Part shown: one piece after another, positions 25,406-34,836 of the stretch | How positions within the stretch are numbered: position 1 is the first letter of the stretch | Layout of the letters: every line of letters begins with the position of its first letter | From: Endozoicomonas sp. 4G | GTDB taxonomy: Bacteria; Pseudomonadota; Gammaproteobacteria; Pseudomonadales; Endozoicomonadaceae | Assembly (NCBI RefSeq): GCF_023822025.1 | Contig: NZ_CP082909.1 | Span: forward strand, 5,810,001 to 5,874,000 | Reading direction: 5' to 3' | Length of the DNA: 64,000 bases | Notes under the pieces: model-generated | Databases searched by the model: none | Told to the model about the DNA's origin: nothing | Seen by the model: the letters and a program-made list of their open reading frames with translations, nothing else | Position numbers and translations under genes: made by a program

Positions 25406-26512
25406 GTGAACAACATGACTAACCCTACAAGCCTCAAGGACTCAGGTTCCAGCGAGCTGCGCCATAACTGGACCTATGACGAAGTCGAAGCCCTGTTCCA
25501 AACGCCATTCAATGATCTGATCTTCCAGGCTCAGCTGGCCCACAGAGCACATTTTGATCCCAACCGGGTGCAGATTAGTACACTGTTGTCCATCAAGACA
25601 GGAGCTTGCCCGGAAGATTGTAAATATTGTCCCCAGAGTGGTCATTACAACACGGGTCTGGACAAAGAAAAGTTGATGGCAGTGCGTAAGGTTCTCGAAG
25701 AAGCACGCCACGCCAAAGCGTCTGGAGCGACCCGGTTCTGCATGGGGGCGGCCTGGAAAAACCCACCTGAGAAGGACATGCCCTACATTCTGGAAATGGT
25801 GAAAGGGGTCAAGGAAATGGGTCTGGAGACCTGCATGACCCTGGGTATGTTAAATGAAGATCAGGCCGGACAGCTGGCTCAGGCCGGTCTGGATTATTAC
25901 AACCACAATCTGGACACCTCACCAGAATTTTATGGCAGCATCATCACCACTCGCACTTACTCAGATCGTCTTAATACCCTTGCCCATGTGCGTGATGCGG
26001 GAATGAATATCTGCAGTGGCGGCATCGTCGGTCTGGGTGAAACGGAAAGAGACCGTGCCGGTATGCTGATCCAGCTGGCCAACCTGCCCAAACATCCGGA
26101 AAGTGTGCCGGTGAACATGTTGGTTCGTGTCGAAGGAACGCCTCTGGCGGATGTTGAGGCAGTGGATGGTATCGACTTTGTTCGTACCATCGCGGTGGCC
26201 AAAATCATGATGCCCGCTTCCTGTGTACGTTTGTCTGCCGGTCGTGAAAACATGAGTGATGAGTTGCAGGCCCTGGCTTTTCTGGCGGGCGCTAACTCAA
26301 TCTTTCTGGGTGACAAACTGCTTACCACTGCCAATCCCAAAGAGAGCCATGACCGACAGCTCTTCAACAAACTGGGCATCAACAGGGATGATATCAGCGG
26401 GCAAGAGCAGGCGCTGGAAGCCCTGTGCCCTCTGCGCGAGCAGGATTCTTTATTAAACAACGAACTGAACAATGAGCATTATTACGATGCTATGGCTCAG
26501 CAGGCGTCCTGA
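25406..26512 (+). CDS. bioB: Biotin synthase BioB
   Basis: BioB is a radical SAM enzyme that inserts sulphur into dethiobiotin. The 368-residue protein has the SAM-cluster cysteines C68/C72/C75 in [11 protein letters not shown], then the conserved [12 protein letters not shown] and [11 protein letters not shown] chose the GTG at 25406 because GGAAG lies five bases before it; an ATG follows at 25415. It opens a tight operon, and its stop shares one base with the bioF start. No BirA-type operator is apparent upstream. Confidence 0.97.
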   Translation: MNNMTNPTSLKDSGSSELRHNWTYDEVEALFQTPFNDLIFQAQLAHRAHFDPNRVQISTLLSIKTGACPEDCKYCPQSGHYNTGLDKEKLMAVRKVLEEARHAKASGATRFCMGAAWKNPPEKDMPYILEMVKGVKEMGLETCMTLGMLNEDQAGQLAQAGLDYYNHNLDTSPEFYGSIITTRTYSDRLNTLAHVRDAGMNICSGGIVGLGETERDRAGMLIQLANLPKHPESVPVNMLVRVEGTPLADVEAVDGIDFVRTIAVAKIMMPASCVRLSAGRENMSDELQALAFLAGANSIFLGDKLLTTANPKESHDRQLFNKLGINRDDISGQEQALEALCPLREQDSLLNNELNNEHYYDAMAQQAS

Positions 26513-27678
26513 TGGCTTTTGACCTCGAGCAGGACCTTCAGGCACGCCGGGCCCGGGGTCTCTACCGGACAAGGAAGACCCTTGAGGTGCCTCAGGGGCC
26601 GGAAGTGGTGGTTGATGGCAAGCCTTATCTGGCTTTCTGTAATAATGATTATCTGGGTCTGGCTAACCATCCGGACATCCGTGCGGCCATGGCGCGAGCC
26701 ACGTCTGAATACGGTACCGGCGGTGGCGCTTCCCATCTGGTGATTGGCCATAGTCGTGCCCATCACCAGCTGGAAGAAGCGCTGGCGGAGTTCACCGGTC
26801 GTGAGCGGGTTTTGCTCTTTGCCAATGGCTATATGGCGAACCTGGGGGTCATCACGGCCCTGTTAGGTAAAGAGGATGCAGTGTTTCAGGATCGTCTGAA
26901 CCATGCCTCGCTGCTGGATGCTGGTTTGTTATCGGGGGCAAGGTTTCAGCGGTATCTCCATAAGGATCTGGTCAATCTGGAAACCCGGTTGAACCGAACC
27001 GATGGACGACGAAAGCTGATCGTGACGGATGGCGTTTTCAGTATGGACGGGGATCTGGCTCCTTTGAAAGCCTTATCAGAATTGGCCCATCGACAGGATG
27101 CCTGGTTGATGGTGGACGATGCCCACGGTTTTGGTGTTCTGGGTAAGAGTGGTGGCGGCGTTGCTGAATATTGCTCTCTGGGCCAGAACGATTTACCGGT
27201 GTTGGTGGGTACTCTGGGTAAAGCTTTTGGTACCGCAGGTGCTTTTGTTGCAGGCAGTGAAGCCCTGATTGAGACTCTGATCCAGTTTGCCCGCACCTAC
27301 ATCTATACCACTTCAATGCCTCCGGCCATAGCTGAGGCAACAAGAGTCAGTCTTGACATTTTAAAAGCAGAAAGCTGGCGAAGAGAACACCTGGCTAAGC
27401 AGGTTCACTACTTCAGAAAAGAGTGCCGTCGGATGGGGCTGAAACTGATGGACTCGCACTCTCCCATTCAGCCTGTTATTGTCGGGCCTGCGGATACTGC
27501 GGTGACCATGAGCGAGGCTCTGGCCGCGCGGGGTATCCTGGTGACGGCCATTCGTCCCCCCACGGTTCCTGAAGGAACTTCAAGGTTACGCATTACCTTC
27601 AGTGCGGCTCATAAACAACAACATGTAGAGCAGCTACTGGATGCACTTGAAAGAACGGTACGCCCGTTACAGGAGTAA
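26512..27678 (+). CDS. bioF: 8-amino-7-oxononanoate synthase BioF
   Basis: BioF is a PLP enzyme that condenses pimeloyl-ACP with alanine. The 388-residue protein has [46 protein letters not shown] and [11 protein letters not shown], and the PLP lysine K237 in [11 protein letters not shown]. Its ATG overlaps the bioB TGA by one base. Confidence 0.97.
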   Translation: MAFDLEQDLQARRARGLYRTRKTLEVPQGPEVVVDGKPYLAFCNNDYLGLANHPDIRAAMARATSEYGTGGGASHLVIGHSRAHHQLEEALAEFTGRERVLLFANGYMANLGVITALLGKEDAVFQDRLNHASLLDAGLLSGARFQRYLHKDLVNLETRLNRTDGRRKLIVTDGVFSMDGDLAPLKALSELAHRQDAWLMVDDAHGFGVLGKSGGGVAEYCSLGQNDLPVLVGTLGKAFGTAGAFVAGSEALIETLIQFARTYIYTTSMPPAIAEATRVSLDILKAESWRREHLAKQVHYFRKECRRMGLKLMDSHSPIQPVIVGPADTAVTMSEALAARGILVTAIRPPTVPEGTSRLRITFSAAHKQQHVEQLLDALERTVRPLQE

Positions 27679-27690
27679 GGAGTAGATAGC

Positions 27691-28437
27691 ATGAGTTTAC
27701 CCATTGTTCTGATCAGTGGTTGGGGGATGCCTGCAACGGTTATGGAGCCTCTGGCCAGTGCCCTGGACGGCGATGGCCGAGTGTCTGTGGTACAGCTGCC
27801 GGGTTTGGTCCGGGAGCGCAGAACGTTCGACTGGCGGCAATTGCTGGACTACCTGGACATGCATTTGCTGGACACCCCTGCGGTTCTGGTCGGCTGGTCA
27901 TTGGGAGGTACTCTGGCTGCCATCTATGCCAGTCAGAACCCGGACAAGGTCGCCGGACTGGTGACACTGGCTTGTAATCCCTGCTTTGTCCGAAACCAGG
28001 ACTGGTCAGAAGCGATGTTGCCCCAGACCTTTGACAGTTTCTATGCCGGTATGCAGGAAGATTATACGGCAACGGTCGATCAATTTTCCCTGCTGTGCAG
28101 CATGGGCAATAGCAATCGAAAAGACGTCGCTAAATATTTACAAAACGCAGTGCGCCGGGACGCTGATCTGGAACCAACGATTCTTCTGCAATTACTGCAA
28201 CTGTTAGGTGCCAGCGACGTTCGTTCCCAGCTGGCTGATATCCGCTGTCCGGTGTTGCATTGTTTTGGCAGGGATGATGCCCTGGTGCCCATGGATACCG
28301 GCAACAGAATGGAGCAGGACTACCCCGGCCACAAAGTTTTGATGATGGCTGGTGGTCATTGCTTTTTCCTTGATCAGAGTTCGGGTGCCATCGAACAGCT
28401 GGCTGACCAGGTTAACCGCTTATGCAACCGAAGCTGA
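27691..28437 (+). CDS. bioH: Pimeloyl-ACP methyl ester esterase BioH
   Basis: BioH removes the methyl group from pimeloyl-ACP methyl ester and so ends the disguised fatty-acid route. The 248-residue alpha/beta hydrolase has the nucleophile S70 in GWSLGG, an acid in GRDDALVP (D195 or D196) and H223 in GGHCFF. It lies between bioF and bioC. Its end overlaps the start of bioC by 16 bases. Confidence 0.92.
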   Translation: MSLPIVLISGWGMPATVMEPLASALDGDGRVSVVQLPGLVRERRTFDWRQLLDYLDMHLLDTPAVLVGWSLGGTLAAIYASQNPDKVAGLVTLACNPCFVRNQDWSEAMLPQTFDSFYAGMQEDYTATVDQFSLLCSMGNSNRKDVAKYLQNAVRRDADLEPTILLQLLQLLGASDVRSQLADIRCPVLHCFGRDDALVPMDTGNRMEQDYPGHKVLMMAGGHCFFLDQSSGAIEQLADQVNRLCNRS

Positions 28438-29240
28438 AAGCAGCAGGTTGTGCAGCGAAAGCACGCATCAACAAACAACGCGTTGCTGCCAATTTCAGTC
28501 GGGCTGCAACCACCTATGACTCGGCGGCAGTGCTTCAGAAACGTGTGGCTGCCAGAGTTATGATGGGTCTGCCAACCGAGGCTCGTCCAGGCTGTGTATT
28601 GGATCTTGGTTCAGGTACGGGTAGCCAGACTGCGTTACTTTCCGGACATTTCCCTGATTCCCATGTTACCGGTCTGGATTTGGCGATGGGTATGCTTCAG
28701 TTCGCCCGGTCACAGTGCGACTCTGCTTCCTGGTGTTCCGGTGATATTGAATCACTGCCGTTTAAGTCAGAAAGTTTTGACCTGGTGTTCTCCAGCCTGG
28801 CCATTCAGTGGTGCTCATTTGAGACGGTGCTGGAGGAAATCCATCGAGTGCTTCAACCTGGCGGAGTCTTTGTTTTCTCCAGCCTGGCCAGTGGCACCAT
28901 GGTAGAGTTGGAAGAGGCCTGGCAGCAGGTTGATCGTGATGTCCATATCAACGGCTTTGACAGTTTTGAACAGCAGCAACGGTGGTTGCTTGAATCAGGC
29001 TTTAAACAGCAATCTTTCCGGCAGCAGACCGAAACCCTTTATTATCCTGAGTTGTTTCAGATGTTGAGAGAGCTGAAAGCATTGGGGGTCAATACCGTGC
29101 ACGATGGGCCACCCGGTTTGATGAGCCGGGGTCGGTTGATCCGATTGCAGGAAGTGTACGAGTCTTTTCGGGTGGCTGCCGGTTTACCCCTGTCCTATCA
29201 AGTGCTGTACGGGATTTTGAGAAAACCTGCCCATGCCTAG
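28422..29240 (+). CDS. bioC: Malonyl-ACP O-methyltransferase BioC
   Basis: BioC methylates malonyl-ACP to start pimeloyl synthesis. The 272-residue SAM enzyme opens with the typical INKQRVAANFSRAATTYDSAAVLQ and has the SAM motif VLDLGSGTGSQT and the SLAIQWC stretch. It overlaps bioH and, by eight bases, bioD, so expression is tightly coupled. Confidence 0.93.
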   Translation: MQPKLKAAGCAAKARINKQRVAANFSRAATTYDSAAVLQKRVAARVMMGLPTEARPGCVLDLGSGTGSQTALLSGHFPDSHVTGLDLAMGMLQFARSQCDSASWCSGDIESLPFKSESFDLVFSSLAIQWCSFETVLEEIHRVLQPGGVFVFSSLASGTMVELEEAWQQVDRDVHINGFDSFEQQQRWLLESGFKQQSFRQQTETLYYPELFQMLRELKALGVNTVHDGPPGLMSRGRLIRLQEVYESFRVAAGLPLSYQVLYGILRKPAHA

Positions 29241-29916
29241 AACATTTTTTGTCACTGGCACCGATACGGATGCCGGAAAAACCTTTGTCACCTGTGCAAT
29301 GCTGCAGGCTGCTCATCAGGAAGGATTGAAAACACTGGCTCTGAAGCCGGTGGCTGCCGGCGCTGATGAGACTCCTGAGGGGCTAAGAAATGATGATGCC
29401 CTGAACCTGATGAGTGCTATGAGTGTCGAGTTGAGTTATCCACAGGTGAACCCGGTTCTTTTTGAAGCAGCCATTGCCCCCCATATTGCGGCAAAAGAAG
29501 AAGGTCGACGGATCACTGTGGATCGTCTGACCGGCTTTTGTCGTGGCGCCCTGATGACCCGCCATGACCTTGCCTTTATCGAAGGCGCAGGTGGCTGGCG
29601 AGTTCCTCTGAACGATCGGGAAATGCTGGCCGATCTGGCAAAGGCGATGAATCTTCCGGTGATTCTGGTGGTAGGAATGAAACTGGGGTGTATCAGTCAT
29701 GCCCTGCTGACGGTGGAATCCATTTTGCACAGTGGTTGTCAGCTGGTGGGCTGGGTGGCCAATCAGGTTGATCCCGGTATGAGTCATTTTCAGGAAAACG
29801 TTGAAGCGCTTAAGCACTTGATTCATGCGCCCTGCCTTGGCGTTGTGCCCTGGTGTTCAGACGATCAGTCGGGTAATGCGGTAGCCAGTGTTGATCTCTC
29901 TTCCTTGACGGCCTGA
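29233..29916 (+). CDS. bioD: Dethiobiotin synthetase BioD
   Basis: BioD closes the ureido ring of dethiobiotin with ATP and carbon dioxide. The 227-residue protein has the P-loop TGTDTDAGKT (about 8-17), ALKPVAAG and the EGAGGWRVPL motif. It is the last gene of the operon. The aminotransferase gene bioA is not in the window and must be elsewhere for a full pathway. Confidence 0.95.
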   Translation: MPRTFFVTGTDTDAGKTFVTCAMLQAAHQEGLKTLALKPVAAGADETPEGLRNDDALNLMSAMSVELSYPQVNPVLFEAAIAPHIAAKEEGRRITVDRLTGFCRGALMTRHDLAFIEGAGGWRVPLNDREMLADLAKAMNLPVILVVGMKLGCISHALLTVESILHSGCQLVGWVANQVDPGMSHFQENVEALKHLIHAPCLGVVPWCSDDQSGNAVASVDLSSLTA

Positions 29917-29985
29917 TCTTGTAGCCGTTTCCTGTCTTCCGATAAAAATGAACAAAAGTTGACATTTGTTGTACTCGGACGTAAC

Positions 29986-30005
29986 TTTCAAACAACTGTT
30001 TGAAA
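29986..30005. promoter_or_regulatory. PsrA-like palindrome before the first acyl-CoA dehydrogenase gene
   Basis: TTTCAAACAACTGTTTGAAA is a perfect palindrome with eight-base arms around AACT. It fits the known PsrA operator form C/G-AAAC-N2-4-GTTT-G/C. It lies 68 bases before the start of the acyl-CoA dehydrogenase gene, and a TATAAT follows at about 30013. A related palindrome precedes the second paralogue, so a fatty-acid-sensing TetR repressor of the PsrA type may control both. Confidence 0.6.
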
Positions 30006-30072
30006 CCGTTGCTATAATTTTTTTACCATCCCCCTTTCTTGAATAAATATAAGAGAATCCAGAGGTACCGTT

Positions 30073-31863
30073 ATGTCAGACTACAAGGCTCCCCTGCGTG
30101 ATATCCGATTCGTACGTGACGAACTCTTGGGATACCAGCAGCATTACGCCAGTATCCCCGGTGGTGAAGAAGCTACCCCCGATATGGTGGACGCCATCCT
30201 TGAAGAAGGTGCCAAGTTCTGTGAGCAGGTTCTTGCGCCTCTGAATCAGATAGGTGATGAGCAAGGCTGCACCTGGTCAGAAGACGGTGTCAAAACACCG
30301 GACGGTTTTAAAGACGCCTACCTGCAATACGTTGAAGGTGGCTGGCCTTCACTGGCCAGCGATCCGGAATACGGTGGTCAGGGTTTGCCTTACTCCCTGG
30401 GTCTGGTGCTCAGCGAAATGATGGGAGAAGCCAACTGGTCCTGGGGCATGTATCCCGGACTCAGTCATGGCGCCATGAACACTCTGGAAACCCATGGTAC
30501 TGAAGAACAGAAGCAGGCTTACCTGACCAAACTGGTATCCGGTGAGTGGACTGGCACTATGTGTCTGACCGAGCCTCATTGTGGTTCTGACCTGGGTATG
30601 CTGCGGACCAAAGCTGAGCCGGCCGCTGACGGTTCTTACAAAATTTCTGGTACCAAGATCTTTATCTCTGCCGGTGAACACGATATGGCAGACAATATTG
30701 TCCACATCGTTCTGGCTCGTCTGCCCGGTGCTCCGGCAGGTACCAAAGGCATCTCCCTGTTTATCGTGCCCAAGCATCTGCCAGGCAATCACAGCGAAGG
30801 TAATGGTGTTAGTTGTGGCTCCATCGAGCACAAAATGGGTATTCACGGTAACGCCACCTGTGTCATGAACTTTGACGAAGCCACCGGCTTCCTGATTGGC
30901 CCGGAAAACCGGGGCTTGAACTGCATGTTCACGTTTATGAATACTGCCCGTCTGGGGACCGGGATTCAGGGGCTTTCCCACGGTGAAATCGCATTCCAGG
31001 GGGCTCTGGGCTATGCCCGTGAACGTCTGCAAATGCGTTCCCTGAGCGGTGCCAAGAACCCTGAAGGCCCGGCTGATCCGATTATCGTGCATCCTGACGT
31101 ACGTCGGATGCTGCTGACCATCAAAGCCTTCACTGAAGGTAGCCGCGCCCTGTTGTACTACACAGCCAAGAAAGCGGATCTGCTGAACAATCCTGATGAG
31201 GCGGTGCGTGAACAGGCGGATAAAGAACTGGGTTTCCTGACACCTATCGTTAAGGCTTTCCTGACCGAAACCGGTTTTGAGTCTGCCAACCACGCGCTTC
31301 AGTGTTACGGTGGTCATGGTTATATCAGTGAATGGGGAATGGAGCAGAATGTTCGTGATTGTCGTATTTCCATGCTGTACGAAGGGACTACCGGCATTCA
31401 GGCACTGGATCTGCTAGGAAGAAAAATCTTCCAAAGCGGTGGTGAAACCATGAAGCCATTCACCAAGGAAATTCACAAATTCTGTAAGGCTCACGCTGAG
31501 AACGAAGACCTGAAAACCTTTGTTGAACCTTTGGCTGCCATGAACAAGGAGTGGGGCGATATCACCATGCAGCTGGGCTTAAAAGCGATGGAAAACGCTG
31601 ACGAGGTGGGTGCCGCTGCCGTCGACTTCCTGATGTACTCTGGTTATGTGACTCTGGCTTATATGTGGGCTGACATGGCTCGTGTGGCCACGGAAAAACT
31701 GGCTGAAGGCACTTCTGAGGAAGGCTTCTACAAAGCCAAGATTCAGACCGCACGTTTCTACTACGAACGTATCCTGCCCAGGACGCAGGCGCACAAGTCT
31801 GCCATGCTGTCAGGCACAGAGAATCTGTTGGATATGGCTGAAGAAGATTTCGGTAATATCTGA
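30073..31863 (+). CDS. Long-form acyl-CoA dehydrogenase, paralogue 1
   Basis: This FAD enzyme introduces the first double bond in fatty-acid beta-oxidation. At 596 residues it is of the long bacterial type with an extra C-terminal domain. Visible parts are the FAD/substrate loop [34 protein letters not shown], the C-domain [42 protein letters not shown] and the extra helical domain after about 470. It is about half identical by eye to the gene at 32773. A PsrA-like site lies upstream and a terminator downstream. Confidence 0.93.
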   Translation: MSDYKAPLRDIRFVRDELLGYQQHYASIPGGEEATPDMVDAILEEGAKFCEQVLAPLNQIGDEQGCTWSEDGVKTPDGFKDAYLQYVEGGWPSLASDPEYGGQGLPYSLGLVLSEMMGEANWSWGMYPGLSHGAMNTLETHGTEEQKQAYLTKLVSGEWTGTMCLTEPHCGSDLGMLRTKAEPAADGSYKISGTKIFISAGEHDMADNIVHIVLARLPGAPAGTKGISLFIVPKHLPGNHSEGNGVSCGSIEHKMGIHGNATCVMNFDEATGFLIGPENRGLNCMFTFMNTARLGTGIQGLSHGEIAFQGALGYARERLQMRSLSGAKNPEGPADPIIVHPDVRRMLLTIKAFTEGSRALLYYTAKKADLLNNPDEAVREQADKELGFLTPIVKAFLTETGFESANHALQCYGGHGYISEWGMEQNVRDCRISMLYEGTTGIQALDLLGRKIFQSGGETMKPFTKEIHKFCKAHAENEDLKTFVEPLAAMNKEWGDITMQLGLKAMENADEVGAAAVDFLMYSGYVTLAYMWADMARVATEKLAEGTSEEGFYKAKIQTARFYYERILPRTQAHKSAMLSGTENLLDMAEEDFGNI

Positions 31864-31883
31864 TTTCTGATAAGTGTTTCGTA

Positions 31884-31912
31884 CAGGGGTTGCTTCGGCA
31901 GCCCTTTTTTAT
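31884..31912 (+). terminator. Intrinsic terminator after acyl-CoA dehydrogenase 1
   Basis: GGGTTGC and GCAGCCC pair around a TTCG tetraloop, followed by six T. It is about 25 bases past the stop. Confidence 0.85.
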
Positions 31913-32026
31913 GTCTGAAACTCATTGTTTTTTGCCTAACCTCCAACGCTGGTCTATAAAAAAGCACGGTATGGGTTTTAAAGTTAGTAAAAGATAACAG
32001 CCACACAGGAGCTGACTGGGCGGGCA

Positions 32027-32602
32027 ATGAGCAAACAGAAAGCACGAATAAACCCCTTATCGGGCTTTTTTAAGCCTTTATTACAGGTATTTTTTCTCCT
32101 TTATTTATCCTTCGGCTTGAAAGTGTCAGCGGCAGAACTCTATGAAGAGACAGAGGCAGTTTCAGTGACTCCAGACACTTCTTTGCCCTATAACAGCTTT
32201 GTCCGGGAGACAGGTTGGGTTGAGCAAATTTGGGGTCGTCCTTTCCGGGATCGTCTTTACCTGGGTATGTGGACATTGCATCTCGAATGTGGCGACGACC
32301 AGGAAAGCAACAATCAACTGATCGGTTTATCCTACAAAGGCTATTACGGCGGTACTTTTGTGAATACCCACAGCAACAGAGTCTGGTCTGGAGGCGTTCA
32401 GCGCACCCTGTTTCAACAGAAGTACGGCGAGTTTGATATCGAGGCGGGGTATCGTGCAGGCATTATGTATGGGTATAAGGAATATCTAAGCCGTGTCTTC
32501 CCTCTGGTTCAGGGTCTTCTGGACATCGACTACAAAGGGTTTGGTATTGAATTTTCCTACGCCGCGGTCGTTTTTACAGCAGGTTTTTATTACCGTTTCT
32601 GA
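32027..32602 (+). CDS. Predicted outer-membrane beta-barrel protein
   Basis: The 191-residue protein has a signal peptide (about 1-36, cut near VSAAE) and then alternating short strands rich in aromatic residues and glycine (RLYLGMWTLHLE, NQLIGLSYKGYYGGTFVNTHSNRVWSGGVQRTL, FDIEAGYRAGIMYGYKEY). It ends in FYYRF with a terminal phenylalanine, the usual signal for barrel assembly. It resembles a family of small barrels often mislabelled as glycerol-3-phosphate transporters. Role unknown. It sits alone between the two acyl-CoA dehydrogenase genes, which could hint at lipid uptake or lipid A change, but that is only context. Confidence 0.6.
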   Translation: MSKQKARINPLSGFFKPLLQVFFLLYLSFGLKVSAAELYEETEAVSVTPDTSLPYNSFVRETGWVEQIWGRPFRDRLYLGMWTLHLECGDDQESNNQLIGLSYKGYYGGTFVNTHSNRVWSGGVQRTLFQQKYGEFDIEAGYRAGIMYGYKEYLSRVFPLVQGLLDIDYKGFGIEFSYAAVVFTAGFYYRF

Positions 32603-32672
32603 TGCTCTGAAGTGCTGTCACCGCCATCAAAAAAATACAGATTTACGCTGTGTTTTTTTTTGTAGTTAAAAA

Positions 32673-32690
32673 TTCAAACGTTAGTTTAAA
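32673..32690. promoter_or_regulatory. PsrA-like palindrome before the second acyl-CoA dehydrogenase gene
   Basis: TTCAAACGTTAGTTTAAA keeps the CAAAC-N4-GTTT core seen at 29986-30005, with one mismatch in the outer arm. It lies about 83 bases before the chosen start. Confidence 0.5.
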
Positions 32691-32772
32691 ACATTCCTTT
32701 TAGCTCCTGTTTCCCTGGGGTAAAATTGTCAGACACTTGACTAAAAACATTAAAACTCCAGGAGTGTCCCCC

Positions 32773-34557
32773 ATGGCAGATTATCAGGCACCTCTTCGTG
32801 ATATGCGCTTTGTAATGTACGAAGTTTTCAATGCCGACAAGCGTTGGGGTCAGTGGCCTGCTACCCAGGAACTGGTTGATCGTGAAACGGCTGACGCCTT
32901 CCTGGAGGAAGGTGCCAAGCTGGCTGCAAGAACGGTGGCGCCCCTCAACCGGGAGGGTGATGAGGAAGGTTGTCACTGGAGCGAAGAAGGTGTTACTACC
33001 CCAAAAGGCTACAAGGCAGCCTATCAGCTTTATTCAGAAGCGGGTCTGACAGGCGTCGCTGGCAATCCCGAGTACGGTGGCATGGGGATGCCAAAAGCAC
33101 TCAGTGCCCAGTTTGATGAAATGTTCAGCAGTGCCAGCCTGGCTTTTACTCTCTACCCGAACCTCACATCGGGTGCGGCGCTGGCGATTGATGCCCACGC
33201 TTGCGAAGCGTTGAAATCCCTTTATCTTCCCAAACTTTATTCCGGTGAGTGGGCCGCAGCCATGTGTCTGACTGAGTCACACAGCGGCACAGACCTGGGC
33301 ATTATCAAAACCCGGGCTCAAGACAATGGTGACGGTTCCTACAGTATTACCGGCACTAAAATTTTTATTACTGCCGGTGAGCATGACCTGACAGAAAACA
33401 TCATTCATCTGGTTCTGGCTAAATTGCCCGATGCCCCTGCCGGACCCAAGGGTATTTCTATGTTTCTGGTACCTAAGGTGAACGTAAATAAAGATGGATC
33501 TCTGGCGGATAGGAATCAGGTTCAATGCGGTTCTCTGGAGCACAAGATGGGGATCAAGGCTTCAGCAACCTGTGTCATCAACTACGATGGCGCCAAAGGT
33601 TACCTGGTAGGAGAAGTAAATAAGGGTCTGAACGCTATGTTCACCATGATGAACTATGAACGACTCTTTGTGGGTATTCAGGGTCTGGGTACCAGTGAAA
33701 TGTCTTATCAGTCAGCCCTCGAGTACGCTCTGGACCGGGTTCAGGGTCGGTCAGCTACTGGCCCTCAACAGCCAGAAAAAGCGGCTGATCCGATCATTGT
33801 CCATGGCGATGTTCGAAGAATGCTGCTGAATATGAAAGCCCTGAACGAAGGCGGGCGAGCTTTTTCAACGTATGTGGCGACTCTGTTGGATACTGCCAAA
33901 TTCAGTCCGGACGAAACAGAAAGAAAACAGGCGTCAGAGCAGGTGGGGCTATTGACACCTGTCGTAAAAGCATTCCTGACCGATATCGGTCTTGAAAGCT
34001 GTGTTTCCGGTCAACAGGTGTTTGGTGGTCATGGCTACATTCGTGAATGGGGGCAGGAGCAACTGGTCAGGGATGTTCGTATTGCCCAGATTTATGAAGG
34101 CACTAATGGTATTCAGGCTCTGGATCTGCTGGGTCGCAAGGTCGTTATGAATGGTGGTGCATCTTTCAAACAGTTTGCCGCTACTATCAGGCGCTTTATT
34201 GCCGAAGGCGAAAGTGACGAGTTTTCTGCTCCTTTGGAACAAGCGTTGGCCAAACTTGAAACCCTGACGAATGAATTACTGAGTCAGGCTGCCAATGATC
34301 CGAATGTGGTTAATGCCAGCTGTAATGATTACCTCCATGCTTTCTCATACGTTTCTTACGCCTGGATGTGGGCGATGATGGCCAGAGAAGCTCAAGCCAG
34401 ATTGTCAGCAGCTGCTCAGGAAGACGATTTCTATCAGGCAAAGATGATTACTGCCCGGTATTTCTACAAACGTTTATTGCCCAGAATGGAAGGTTTGCTC
34501 ATTTCTGCGGCTTCGGGAACCGAAACAGTTTTCGAATTACCCGCTGAACAATTTTGA
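32773..34557 (+). CDS. Long-form acyl-CoA dehydrogenase, paralogue 2
   Basis: The 594-residue protein has the same domain order as the enzyme at 30073: [77 protein letters not shown] and an extra C-terminal domain. I start it at the ATG at 32773, which has CAGGAG before it and aligns with the other paralogue (MADYQAPLRDMRF against [13 protein letters not shown]). An upstream ATG at 32737 lacks such support. The substrate chain length is not evident. Confidence 0.93.
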   Translation: MADYQAPLRDMRFVMYEVFNADKRWGQWPATQELVDRETADAFLEEGAKLAARTVAPLNREGDEEGCHWSEEGVTTPKGYKAAYQLYSEAGLTGVAGNPEYGGMGMPKALSAQFDEMFSSASLAFTLYPNLTSGAALAIDAHACEALKSLYLPKLYSGEWAAAMCLTESHSGTDLGIIKTRAQDNGDGSYSITGTKIFITAGEHDLTENIIHLVLAKLPDAPAGPKGISMFLVPKVNVNKDGSLADRNQVQCGSLEHKMGIKASATCVINYDGAKGYLVGEVNKGLNAMFTMMNYERLFVGIQGLGTSEMSYQSALEYALDRVQGRSATGPQQPEKAADPIIVHGDVRRMLLNMKALNEGGRAFSTYVATLLDTAKFSPDETERKQASEQVGLLTPVVKAFLTDIGLESCVSGQQVFGGHGYIREWGQEQLVRDVRIAQIYEGTNGIQALDLLGRKVVMNGGASFKQFAATIRRFIAEGESDEFSAPLEQALAKLETLTNELLSQAANDPNVVNASCNDYLHAFSYVSYAWMWAMMAREAQARLSAAAQEDDFYQAKMITARYFYKRLLPRMEGLLISAASGTETVFELPAEQF

Positions 34558-34602
34558 TGATCGTTGCCTTTCTGTTTGGAATGATTTCTAAATTGAGTCA
34601 AT

Positions 34603-34641
34603 AAAAAAAGCCTTTCTACACTCAGGTGTTGAAAGGCTTTT
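34603..34641 (+). terminator. Intrinsic terminator after acyl-CoA dehydrogenase 2
   Basis: AAAGCCTTTC and GAAAGGCTTT pair around a loop that itself holds ACAC/GTGT, followed by T. It separates the dehydrogenase from the next plus-strand transcription unit. Confidence 0.85.
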
Positions 34642-34706
34642 TCATGGTTAAGCATCTGACCAGGTAATCAACTTTGCATTTCTGAGCAATTGTCTATAGT
34701 TAAAGT

Positions 34707-34822
34707 ACTGGGTCATTAATCTACATGGAATGTAGAGGCAGGGAAGCAAAATAATGAGCAGGATGCTCATAGGGAGTTGGCCCGGTAAACATTAACCTCG
34801 CACTGCGAGGTTTTTCTTTTTT
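34707..34822 (+). ncRNA. Candidate CsrA/RsmA-sequestering small RNA (RsmY/RsmZ/CsrB-like)
   Basis: A gene-free stretch between two terminators holds the features of a Csr sponge RNA. Hairpin CTACAT/ATGTAG (34721-34735) has GGA as its loop. Hairpin ATGAGC/GCTCAT (34754-34770) has AGGAT as its loop. Single-stranded GGGA occurs at 34741 and 34772. The RNA ends in a terminator, AACCTCG/CGAGGTT (34794-34812) plus a T-rich run. A -10-like TATAGT lies at 34695-34700 with a poor -35, as expected if an activator is needed. I find no clear GacA palindrome upstream. No protein frame of note is present. The neighbour on the other strand is a hybrid histidine kinase. Confidence 0.6.
34794..34822 (+). terminator. 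Intrinsic terminator of the candidate small RNA
   Basis: A seven-bp stem AACCTCG/CGAGGTT with loop CACTG is followed by TTTCTTTTTT. The T run lies only on the plus strand. The upstream dehydrogenase gene already has its own terminator, so a separate plus-strand transcript must start after about 34641. Confidence 0.88.
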
Positions 34823-34836
34823 AGGAAAAGCATTTT

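Noticed and set aside
34642-34706. GacA binding palindrome upstream of the candidate small RNA
   Set aside because: No TGTAAG-N6-CTTACA-like sequence is present. Only a weak -10 box is seen.
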